A stretch of DNA of 13,679 nucleotides, taken from contig USDP01000025.1 of the NCBI GenBank assembly GCA_900553545.1, positions 1-13,679 of the forward strand. Direction: 5' to 3'. The first letter of the stretch is position 1, and the number at the start of each line of letters is the position of its first letter. A model generated the notes under the pieces. The model ran no database searches, had not been told where the DNA came from, and saw only the letters and a program-made list of their open reading frames with translations. The DNA comes from an uncultured Eubacteriales bacterium. Lineage in GTDB: Bacteria; Bacillota; Clostridia; Oscillospirales; Oscillospiraceae. A program made the position numbers and the translations under genes. Below, piece by piece: positions 1 to 5,467 of this stretch.

Positions 1-2
1 TT

Positions 3-227
3 ATGGGAGCCATCCTTTTATTTGGAATGTTGGCATTTGTAAATTTCAGGATCAGAAACAATCCGTTTCTGGTTCATGTTTGCGCATGTATGTTTATGGC
101 ATTTTATCTGGGGTGGGTATTCTTGCAGCCATCGGAGAAGGAAGCATTCAGGAACGGACGGGTTCAGGAAATACAAAAATTAAATGAAGAACTGGCTGCC
201 AGCCAGGAAAACTTCAGGCTGCTTTAG
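3..227 (+). pseudogene. N-terminal membrane fragment of a frameshifted hybrid histidine kinase (5' end outside window)
   Basis: This frame encodes two hydrophobic stretches (about residues 3-16 and 23-41) and then a charged, helical linker rich in Glu and Gln. That is the usual arrangement of the last membrane segments and coiled-coil linker just before a kinase HisKA domain. The frame ends at a TAG whose last base is the first base of the next frame, which continues directly with Ala-Leu-Val-Ala-Ala-Glu-Lys and the HisKA domain. Only two bases lie between the Arg codon and the Ala codon of the downstream frame, where one whole codon would restore a continuous protein. I infer a one-base deletion near 218-222, either a true mutation or a sequencing error. 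The ATG at 3 is probably internal, and the gene very likely starts left of the window. Confidence 0.6.
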
Positions 228-1504
228 TGGCTGCTGAAAAGGCCAGCCGGGCGAAAACCACATTTTTAAGTAATATGAGCCACGACATCCGGACTCCTAT
301 GAATGCCATTGTCAGACTTACCACTCTTCTGGAACATGAGATCCATGAGCCGGAAAAACTGCAGCTCCACATCCAGAAGATCCAAAATTCCAGTCAGCAT
401 CTGCTGGGACTTATCAATGACATTCTGGATATGAGCAAGATCGAATCCAGTGAGGTGAAATTAAATGAAGATCCCGTTGATCTGATGGAGCAGGTGGCAC
501 AGATAGACAGTATCATCTGTCCACAGGCAGAAGAACGGGGACAGGAGTTTAAGATCCATGTTCACGGGATCGATCATGGACATCTTCTGGGAGACTCTGT
601 GCGCCTGCGCCAGATCTTTATCAATCTGCTGTCCAATGCTGTTAAATATACACCTGTTGGGGGAAGCGTTATCCTGGATCTGACAGAAGAGCCAAGCAGT
701 ATACCGGAACATGCCAATATATCCATTACAGTTACAGATACCGGATATGGAATGACGCCGGAGTTTATAAAAACGATCTTTGAACCTTTTACCAGAGCAG
801 AAAATTCCACGACCAACAAAATACAGGGAACAGGACTGGGTATGGCCATCACGAAAAGTATCGTTGACCTGATGGGCGGCAGGATACAGGTGAAAAGCGA
901 GTTAAATAAAGGAAGCTGTTTTGAAGTGGTACTTCCTTTTGCAATAGATCCCAATGGTTCACAGGAAAAAAATGGAAAATATCTGCATCAGGAAGGTGAA
1001 AAAGTTTCCGTATTAAAAGGAATGAAATTTCTTTGCGCAGAAGATAATGAACTGAATGCGGAGATCTTAGAAGCGATTTTGGAAATGTACCAGGCATCCT
1101 GCAAGATCTGCCCAGACGGTGAAAAACTGGTTGAAGCCTTTGAAACTTCTGCTTTCGGAGATTATGATGCTATTTTAATGGACGTACAGATGCCAAATAT
1201 GAATGGCCTGGAAGCAACGAAAAGGATCCGTAATGGCAAAAATCCTCTGGGCAGGACCATTCCCATTATTGCTATGACAGCCAATGCATTCAATTCAGAT
1301 GTACAGGAATGTTTAGATGCCGGTATGGATGCACATGTGTCCAAGCCGTTGGATATAGGAAAAATAATAAATAGTTTTAAATTCCCTATAAATTTATCTT
1401 TAAAAACTAGATATGAAATAGGTAAAAATGTGATAGAAGAGAAAATAATTGATCCTTCTGTAGAATATAAAATTCAAAAGGTGCAAGATGATGATAATGT
1501 ATAA
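227..1504 (+). CDS. Hybrid sensor histidine kinase: HisKA, HATPase and receiver domains, unusual C-terminal tail
   Basis: The protein would autophosphorylate on His and pass the phosphate to its own receiver domain. Visible motifs, numbered from the GTG at 227, are: the HisKA box with NMSHDIRTP (phospho-His 19); the N box INLLSNAVKY near 132-141; the G1 box DTGYGM at 171-176; and the G2 box GTGLGMAI at 201-208. A full receiver follows (about 266-380) with acidic AEDNE, phospho-Asp 319 in ILMDVQMP, Thr 351 and Lys 373. The GTG has no ribosome binding site and the upstream frame holds the missing linker, so this is probably the 3' part of one frameshifted gene. The last ~45 residues (after Lys-Pro-Leu-Asp, from about position 1356) are AT-rich and unlike a normal receiver end, as if the original 3' end was replaced. 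Large hybrid kinases of this type are common in Lachnospiraceae. The signal sensed is unknown. Confidence 0.8.
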   Translation: MAAEKASRAKTTFLSNMSHDIRTPMNAIVRLTTLLEHEIHEPEKLQLHIQKIQNSSQHLLGLINDILDMSKIESSEVKLNEDPVDLMEQVAQIDSIICPQAEERGQEFKIHVHGIDHGHLLGDSVRLRQIFINLLSNAVKYTPVGGSVILDLTEEPSSIPEHANISITVTDTGYGMTPEFIKTIFEPFTRAENSTTNKIQGTGLGMAITKSIVDLMGGRIQVKSELNKGSCFEVVLPFAIDPNGSQEKNGKYLHQEGEKVSVLKGMKFLCAEDNELNAEILEAILEMYQASCKICPDGEKLVEAFETSAFGDYDAILMDVQMPNMNGLEATKRIRNGKNPLGRTIPIIAMTANAFNSDVQECLDAGMDAHVSKPLDIGKIINSFKFPINLSLKTRYEIGKNVIEEKIIDPSVEYKIQKVQDDDNV

Positions 1505-1717
1505 AATGTAAAATTTAAAAGTATTTCCATTATATTTGGAAAAATATGTTTAATTACATATTTAGAAAAACTAGTAGGAGTATTTGCCATTTCTGTAGAT
1601 TTCAAAAATACAGAAAATATTTCTGATCGGTCCTTTTAGGCTGTTCCAGCATATGATAAATTATGAGGACAATGGAAGATATCCCCATAAATATTGCTGG
1701 AAAGAGAGGAAGAGGAT
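1505..1717. other. AT-rich gap without a gene; small hairpins
   Basis: No credible coding frame lies between the kinase and the holin. The first ~120 bases are strongly AT-rich, continuing the composition of the kinase tail. Two inverted repeats are visible: TTTCCA with TGGAAA around 1525-1545, and TTTCTGTA (1590-1597) with TACAGAAA (1609-1616) around an 11-base loop. The second could be a weak terminator or an operator, but no good T-run follows it. From about 1625 the composition becomes more balanced and leads into the holin's purine-rich ribosome binding site at 1706-1715. Confidence 0.5.
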
Positions 1718-1981
1718 ATGGATTTTGGGATTGCAGGTGTGGCGGCGATCACGGTGATCTGCTATTTAGGCGGAATGGCGTGTAAGACGACGGAAAAAGT
1801 AAAGGATGAGGTGATACCGGTAGTCTGTGGCGTAACCGGCGGAATTCTGGGGGTTGCAGGCATGTATCTGATACCGGAGTTTCCGGCTGGTGATGTGATC
1901 AACGCAGCAGCTATTGGTATCGTTTCCGGGCTTGCTTCAACGGGAGTACACCAGGTGATCAAGCAGGTGGGGAAAAAATAA
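1718..1981 (+). CDS. Phage holin (small two/three-helix membrane protein, Phage_holin_5-like)
   Basis: This 87-residue protein is mostly hydrophobic: helices at about residues 2-20, 31-52 and 60-78, with a charged KTTEKVKDE stretch between the first two and a basic C-terminus (QVGKK). The pattern of a short first helix, then VIPVVCGVTGGILGVAGMY, then an alanine/glycine-rich helix recalls the clostridial Phage_holin_5 type. Such proteins open lesions in the membrane so that the endolysin can reach peptidoglycan. I chose the ATG at 1718, which has the purine-rich AGGAAGAGG just upstream; an in-frame start at 1694 would add eight charged residues. The endolysin follows after about 16 bases, the standard lysis cassette order. 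The family assignment is by eye. Confidence 0.8.
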   Translation: MDFGIAGVAAITVICYLGGMACKTTEKVKDEVIPVVCGVTGGILGVAGMYLIPEFPAGDVINAAAIGIVSGLASTGVHQVIKQVGKK

Positions 1982-1997
1982 GGGAGGTACCGTGTAT

Positions 1998-2792
1998 ATG
2001 AGAGATATTGCATTGTGCCACCCGCGGATGCAGAAGATAGCAGCTCAGTGGATCACCGCCTGCAAGGCAGAAGGAATTAATGTTGCTATTTCTGAAACAC
2101 TGCGTACTGCAGCAGAACAGGATGCTCTCTATGCCAAAGGCCGTACAAAACCGGGAAATATCGTAACCAATGCAAAAGGCAGTTCCTACCGGTCACAGCA
2201 CCAGTGGGGGATTGCCTTTGATTTTTATCTGAAAATGGATGTGGATGGAGATGGGAAGATAGCAGATGACGCTTATAATGACAGCAAAGGTCATTTCAGG
2301 AAGGCTGCTGAAATTGGCAAGAAACTTGGTCTTGCCTGGGGCGGAGACTGGTCCAGCATTGTAGATAAGCCCCATTTGTATCTGCCTGACTGGGGAAGTA
2401 CGCCCACTCCATTAATCAAACAGTACAAAACACCGGAAAAGTTTATGAAAACATGGATAATGGAACCAGTGAAAATGGGATGGCAGAAGGAGAATGGCGG
2501 CTGGAGATTTTATCTGAAAGATGGTTCGGAAAATTATGTTGTTAATGATTGGTATAAAGATGGCGATCTCTGGTACTGGTTTGATGGCAATGGAATAATG
2601 GTCCATAACGTGTGGTATCAGTATAAGGGACATTGGTATTATCTGGGAAGGGATGGCGCTATGGTGAAAGGACTGCAGACCATCAGCGGGAAATGGTATT
2701 ATTTGGATGAAGACGGCCGGATGGCAACGGAACCGGTGGTGCTTACGCCGCAGAAGGATGGGGCGCTGCAGTATCCAAAGCTGACAGAATAG
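1998..2792 (+). CDS. Phage-type endolysin: M15 D-Ala/L-Ala-D-Glu peptidase with C-terminal cell-wall-binding repeats
   Basis: This is a secreted or holin-released peptidase that should cut the peptide part of peptidoglycan. Residues ~1-135 form an M15 (VanY/Ply500-like) domain. Zinc ligands are visible as His 68 and Asp 75 in SQHQWGIAFDF and His 126 in DKPHLYL, numbered from the ATG at 1998. A short linker leads to four aromatic, glycine-rich repeats of about 20 residues (about 160-250; for example WYYLGRDGAM and WYYLDEDGRM), resembling choline-binding or CW_1-type wall anchors. There is no signal peptide, as expected for a holin-dependent lysin. A GTG at 1992 is an alternative start: GGAGG at 1983-1987 is 10 bases from the ATG and 4 from the GTG. 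The gene is AT-richer than everything to its right and is the last gene before the composition break. Confidence 0.88.
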   Translation: MRDIALCHPRMQKIAAQWITACKAEGINVAISETLRTAAEQDALYAKGRTKPGNIVTNAKGSSYRSQHQWGIAFDFYLKMDVDGDGKIADDAYNDSKGHFRKAAEIGKKLGLAWGGDWSSIVDKPHLYLPDWGSTPTPLIKQYKTPEKFMKTWIMEPVKMGWQKENGGWRFYLKDGSENYVVNDWYKDGDLWYWFDGNGIMVHNVWYQYKGHWYYLGRDGAMVKGLQTISGKWYYLDEDGRMATEPVVLTPQKDGALQYPKLTE

Positions 2793-2837
2793 AACCATAT
2801 GCAAGATGAAATGTAATACAAGTTAAATTGGAAAAAG

Positions 2838-2865
2838 AAAAAACCGCGTGTTTGCGCGGTTTTTT
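2838..2865. terminator. Bidirectional rho-independent terminator between endolysin and ssrA
   Basis: A stem of A-run plus CCGCG (2838-2848) pairs with CGCGG plus T-run (2855-2865) around a 6-base loop. The T-run on the plus strand would end endolysin transcription. The A-run becomes a T-run on the minus strand and would end ssrA transcription, three bases after the mature tmRNA end. Confidence 0.85.
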
Positions 2866-2868
2866 TAG

Positions 2869-3213
2869 TGGAGCTGAGGGGAATCGAACCCCTGTCCGAA
2901 AGCAACTTGACTGGACTTTCTCCGGGCACAGTTTGTTATTTACATTCCCTCGGCCGCGCGCGAACAAACACGCTCACGGCCTTGGTAGAGTCATTGTGCA
3001 TGGGCGAGTCAACTCTTTCCCGCCGCACGGTCACCACTCAGATCACACCCTAGCCCGGCTCGTGGTCCTTCCGGGGAGGATGGGCGCCTAATTAGGCAGC
3101 CAGAGCAACTTTATTGTTGTCAGTTAATTTAAAAAATTGCCCGTTTTATGGAGGCCAGGCGCCTCCGCCCGCTTATCCAGCCTCACTGCCCCCGTCGAAA
3201 CCAGTGCAGCCCC
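2869..3213 (-). ncRNA. ssrA: Transfer-messenger RNA (tmRNA, ssrA)
   Basis: tmRNA, with SmpB and EF-Tu, rescues stalled ribosomes and tags the unfinished protein for proteolysis. On the minus strand the 5' end GGGGCTG (3213-3207) pairs with CAGCTCC (2876-2870) as a 7-bp acceptor stem containing one G-U pair. The conserved GGTTTCGACGGGG lies just inside the 5' end. The T arm ACAGGGGTTCGATTCCCCT is next to the 3' end. The tag reading frame ends at 3092 (TAA followed by TAG) and encodes ...TDNNKVALAA, the typical ALAA degradation tail. The length of 345 bases fits the one-piece form. The discriminator A at 2869 is followed by CTA, so the terminal CCA is not encoded and must be added. I see no clear promoter close to the 5' end. 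A short-chain dehydrogenase, a cyclophilin and smpB lie upstream on the same strand. Confidence 0.95.
3092..3127 (-). other. tmRNA tag-peptide reading frame
   Basis: On the minus strand the codons read Leu-Thr-Asp-Asn-Asn-Lys-Val-Ala-Leu-Ala-Ala then TAA, with an in-phase TAG immediately after it. The ALAA end is the conserved ClpXP recognition tail. The exact resume codon is uncertain: there is no Ala codon (GCA/GCC) at the usual position, so the tag may start at the Leu, the Thr or the preceding Lys codon. Confidence 0.8.
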
Positions 3214-3220
3214 GTGGGAA

Positions 3221-3239
3221 GCGGCGGAAGATCCGCCGC
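3221..3239. other. Perfect hairpin just upstream of mature tmRNA 5' end
   Basis: GCGGCGGA (3221-3228) and TCCGCCGC (3232-3239) form a perfect 8-bp stem with a 3-base loop, ending 8 bases before the tmRNA 5' end. It has no T-run in either direction, so it is not a plain terminator. It could be a processing signal or part of a pre-tmRNA leader. Confidence 0.5.
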
Positions 3240-3243
3240 ACTG

Positions 3244-3278
3244 GAAAAACAAAATCAACTGACCGGGAGAACCGTCAG
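3244..3278 (-). terminator. Probable terminator of the smpB-PPIase-SDR operon, overlapping the SDR stop codon
   Basis: CTGA-C-CGG (3259-3266) pairs with CCG-TCAG (3272-3278) with one bulged base and a 5-base loop. On the minus strand it is followed by a T-rich run (TTGATTTTGTTTTT). The stem includes the SDR stop codon. If it works, ssrA needs its own promoter, which is not obvious; leaky read-through is the alternative. Confidence 0.5.
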
Positions 3279-4030
3279 GTCCTTGCTGCTTTGATCATCC
3301 ACTTCATCGGCAAAATTTTCGCGACGAAACGATAGAATTTGTAAAAGCCCTTCGGCGTATAGAACGTCCGTCCGCGCTTCGCCGCGCGGAGTGCCCCGGC
3401 GACGACCTGCTCCGGGTCGCAGTAGGGCAGCGTCTGGAACGTCTTGGACTTGCCGGTGATCCCGGCGACGTCGAGAAATTCCGTCTGCATTGGGCCAGGG
3501 CAGACCGCCGTGACCGAAATGCCGCGCGGCTTCAGCTCGTCGGCCAGACCGCCGGTGAACGCCGAGACGTAGGCCTTGCTCGCCGAATAGACCGTCATGC
3601 GCGGATTCGGGCAGAACGACGCGATCGACGACACATTGATGATGTGCCCGCCGGAGACCATGTACGGCAACACCGTATTGGTCATCAGCGTCAGCGCCCG
3701 GACGTTGAGGTCGCACATCCGCGCCTGCGTCTCGTTTGGTACCTCGCCGAGGTTGCCGAGCGTGCCGCAGCCCGCGTTGTTGACCAGCAGCCCGACCTTG
3801 GGCCGCTTTTCCGCCAGATGGTCGGCGAAATATTTGAAGCTCTTCGCGTCGCAGAGGTCGAGGCCGAGGCAGATGACCTGCTTGCCCTCGATTGTCTGCG
3901 CCAGATCCTCCAGCTTGCCGACGCGCCGCGCGATGAGCCACAGCGTGTCGATCTCTGGGAACTGCTCCACGATCTGCCGCGCAAACTGCGCGCCCAATCC
4001 GGCGGATGCGCCGGTCACAATCGCGATCAT
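3275..4030 (-). CDS. SDR-family NAD(P)-dependent oxidoreductase
   Basis: This is a classical short-chain dehydrogenase/reductase of 251 residues, the usual length for the family. The nucleotide-binding motif TGASAGLG is at 6-13, immediately after the first strand. NNAG is at 84-87. The catalytic set is Asn 109, Ser 135, Tyr 148 and Lys 152 (YSASK). PGPM follows near 178, as in classical SDRs. The C-terminus is basic (KWMIKAART), with a hydrophobic stretch (FYKFYRFVAKILPM) that may touch membrane. The ATG overlaps the cyclophilin stop by one base (TGATG) and has no ribosome binding site of its own, so translation is probably coupled. The substrate cannot be read from the sequence. Its place between the cyclophilin and ssrA suggests co-transcription but no clear shared function. 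Confidence 0.9.
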   Translation of the reverse strand: MIAIVTGASAGLGAQFARQIVEQFPEIDTLWLIARRVGKLEDLAQTIEGKQVICLGLDLCDAKSFKYFADHLAEKRPKVGLLVNNAGCGTLGNLGEVPNETQARMCDLNVRALTLMTNTVLPYMVSGGHIINVSSIASFCPNPRMTVYSASKAYVSAFTGGLADELKPRGISVTAVCPGPMQTEFLDVAGITGKSKTFQTLPYCDPEQVVAGALRAAKRGRTFYTPKGFYKFYRFVAKILPMKWMIKAART

Positions 4031-4569
4031 CAGAAGCGGCCGTAGGGGTCTGCGAGCTTTTCAGGCTCCGGATACGTCTCGCCCTGCGTGTCGACGCGGA
4101 TGGAGACGATCTTCTGCTCGGCGACGGGACGATCGGCCGGGCCGGTCTTCGTGTTGGCAATCGCGTCGACGACGTCCATGCCCTCCGTCACCTTGCCGAA
4201 CGCGGCATACTGCCCGTCGAGATGCTTGGCGTCCTCGTGCATGATGAAGAACTGGCTGCCCGCCGAGTTCGGCGAGCTGGAGCGCGCCATGGAGAGCACG
4301 CCGCGCTTGTGCTTGAGGTCGTTCTTCACGCCGTTGAACAGGAATTCGCCCTTGATGCAGTAGCCGGGGCCGCCCATGCCGGTGCCGTCCGGGCAGCCGC
4401 CCTGGATCATGAAGCCGGGGATCACGCGATGGAAGATCAGCCCGTCGTAGAAGCCCTTGTTGGCGAGGGAGATGAAGTTATAGACGCTCTGCGGGGCCTT
4501 TTCGGGGTACAGCTCGGCGACGATCTTCTTGCCGTTCGCCATCGTGAGTGTCATGATGGGATTTGCCAT
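4030..4569 (-). CDS. Cyclophilin-type peptidyl-prolyl cis-trans isomerase
   Basis: This enzyme catalyses cis-trans isomerisation of X-Pro bonds during protein folding. The protein has 179 residues and no signal peptide, so it is cytoplasmic. The cyclophilin core is clear: FHRVIPGFMIQGG with catalytic Arg 48 and Gln 56, then RGVLSMARS, SQFFIM and HLDGQYAAFGKV. The position of the human CypA tryptophan is His, as in many bacterial, cyclosporin-insensitive forms. A short C-terminal extension (about 163-179) is rich in Pro and Glu. The gene starts 7 bases after the smpB stop; AAAGGA lies about 13 bases upstream, which is rather far, so coupling to smpB translation is likely. It overlaps the SDR start by one base. 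Confidence 0.93.
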   Translation of the reverse strand: MANPIMTLTMANGKKIVAELYPEKAPQSVYNFISLANKGFYDGLIFHRVIPGFMIQGGCPDGTGMGGPGYCIKGEFLFNGVKNDLKHKRGVLSMARSSSPNSAGSQFFIMHEDAKHLDGQYAAFGKVTEGMDVVDAIANTKTGPADRPVAEQKIVSIRVDTQGETYPEPEKLADPYGRF

Positions 4570-4576
4570 GGGTGGT

Positions 4577-5035
4577 TTACCGTCCTTTCATTGCCCGGTC
4601 GATCTGCCGCTTGGCATCCTTTTTGGCCGCGTCGTCGCGCTTGTCATAGAGCTTTTTGCCCTTGGCCAGCGCGATCTCCACCTTGACCAGCGAACCGCGG
4701 AAATAGACCGACAGGGGAACCAGCGCGTAGCCGTCCTGCCGTACTTTGCCAAACAGGCGCATGATCTCGCGCTTGTGCATCAGCAGGCGGCGGGGCCGCA
4801 GCGGGTCCTTGTTAAAAATATTGCCCTGCTCATAGGGCGCGATGTGCATTTGCCGGATGTAGAGCTGCCCATCCTTGATCTGGCACCAAGCCTCCTTGAG
4901 GCTCAGCGTGCCGAGGCGGATGGACTTCACTTCGGTGCCGGACAGCTCGATCCCGGCCTCGAATTTTTCCTCGATGAAATATTCGTGGTATGCCTTCTGA
5001 TTTTTCGCCACGATCTTGACGCCGGTTCCTGCCAT
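4577..5035 (-). CDS. smpB: SsrA-binding protein SmpB
   Basis: SmpB binds the tRNA-like part of tmRNA, mimics the missing anticodon stem and places its C-terminal tail in the mRNA channel of stalled ribosomes. The 152-residue protein has the family hallmarks: KIVAKNQKAYHEYFIEEKFEAGIEL-type N-terminus with GTEVKSIR, then SLKEAW, LYIRQMHIAPYEQGN, RPRRLLMHKREI, and a lysine/arginine-rich tail (GKKLYDKRDDAAKKDAKRQI). I chose the ATG at 5035 because AAGGAGGT (5041-5048) is five bases upstream; a start at 5065 would add ten residues unlike the family. An extended -10 promoter lies 34 bases further up. It is the first gene of the set smpB, PPIase, SDR, ssrA, so protein and RNA partners are encoded on one strand about 1.4 kb apart. 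Confidence 0.96.
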   Translation of the reverse strand: MAGTGVKIVAKNQKAYHEYFIEEKFEAGIELSGTEVKSIRLGTLSLKEAWCQIKDGQLYIRQMHIAPYEQGNIFNKDPLRPRRLLMHKREIMRLFGKVRQDGYALVPLSVYFRGSLVKVEIALAKGKKLYDKRDDAAKKDAKRQIDRAMKGR

Positions 5036-5068
5036 CCCGCACCTCCTTCCCGCAAACTCGTACATTTT

Positions 5069-5087
5069 ATTATAGCATAGTTGTCAA
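5069..5087 (-). promoter_or_regulatory. Promoter for smpB operon, extended -10 type
   Basis: On the minus strand TGCTATAAT (5077-5069) is a perfect -10 with the extended TGn motif. A TTGACA (5087-5082) lies only 7 bases upstream, too close to serve as its -35. The hexamer at the correct 17-base distance is a weak TTTATT, so the extended -10 probably carries recognition. Confidence 0.7.
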
Positions 5088-5104
5088 GTGGAATAAACGG
5101 TGGA

Positions 5105-5144
5105 ATTTGGCGGAAAGACTACCATATCTAGTGTCTTGCCAAAT
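5105..5144. promoter_or_regulatory. Dyad overlapping the -35 of the dinB operon promoter
   Basis: ATTTGGC (5105-5111) and GCCAAAT (5138-5144) are perfect inverted repeats. A second nested pair, AAGAC (5115-5119) and GTCTT (5133-5137), lies inside with a 3-base asymmetry. The right arms include the -35 TTGCCA. It could be an operator or a cruciform/hairpin; it lies upstream of both divergent transcripts, so it is not a terminator. Confidence 0.5.
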
Positions 5145-5164
5145 CACGCGCAATTTGATATAAT
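5136..5164 (+). promoter_or_regulatory. SigA-type promoter for the small protein-dinB operon
   Basis: TTGCCA (5136-5141), a 17-base spacer and TATAAT (5159-5164) form a near-consensus housekeeping promoter. The start codon is 33 bases downstream with AAGGAGG at 5184-5190. Confidence 0.85.
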
Positions 5165-5178
5165 GAAACAAAAGTTCG
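5165..5178 (+). promoter_or_regulatory. Candidate LexA (SOS) box at the dinB operon start site
   Basis: GAAAC-AAAA-GTTCG matches 8 of 10 informative positions of the Gram-positive SOS box (CGAAC-N4-GTTCG) and begins directly after the -10, where LexA would block transcription. A Y-family polymerase downstream makes SOS control plausible. The match to LexA is by eye. Confidence 0.55.
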
Positions 5179-5197
5179 AAGAAAAGGAGGCGGCAAT

Positions 5198-5467
5198 ATG
5201 CCTGCGCGGAATCTGCCCATTCAGGTGCTGTCCTGCTGCGATACCTGCGGCAATTTACAGCCGCTGCGCTTTCGCTTTGAGGATCGTGAGCACAGCGTCC
5301 ATACCGTCTCCGTCACCGAGATCGTCGACGGGCGCAGGGTAGAATATGTCGGGCTGGAGGCGTTCGTCTTTCTCTGCAAGGCCCATCTCGATGGGCGGGA
5401 AAAGCTCTATGAGCTGCGCTATACCGTCGCCACGCACCGCTGGACGCTCGCGAAGGAGGTCTACTGA
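5198..5467 (+). CDS. Small hypothetical protein, translationally coupled to the Y-family polymerase
   Basis: I do not recognise the family. The 89-residue protein has no signal peptide or membrane segment. Cys 13, 14 and 17 (SCCDTCG) plus Cys 60 could bind a metal, though four Cys in this spacing are not a standard zinc ribbon. The rest alternates hydrophobic and charged residues, suggesting a small beta barrel, and ends with HRWTLAKEVY. A strong AAGGAGG precedes the ATG at 5198. Its TGA shares a base with the polymerase ATG (TGATG), so the two are translated together under one promoter and a likely SOS box. In Bacilli, small YolD-like proteins are often encoded beside Y-family polymerases; by position this could be an analogue, but sequence similarity to YolD is not evident to me. 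Confidence 0.85.
   Translation: MPARNLPIQVLSCCDTCGNLQPLRFRFEDREHSVHTVSVTEIVDGRRVEYVGLEAFVFLCKAHLDGREKLYELRYTVATHRWTLAKEVY

Noticed and set aside
1590..1616. TTTCTGTA/TACAGAAA as terminator of the kinase
   Set aside because: No T-run follows the hairpin in a useful position; kept only as a note on the AT-rich gap.
2828..3091. Open frames across ssrA (87 and 61 residues, plus strand)
   Set aside because: They read the antisense of tmRNA; the structural RNA evidence is decisive.
3255..4160. 301-residue minus-strand frame over the SDR and PPIase genes
   Set aside because: It is the shifted frame of two well-supported genes, with Arg-rich low-complexity protein.
5082..5087. TTGACA as -35 for smpB
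   Set aside because: Only 7 bases from the -10; the extended -10 without a good -35 is the better reading.
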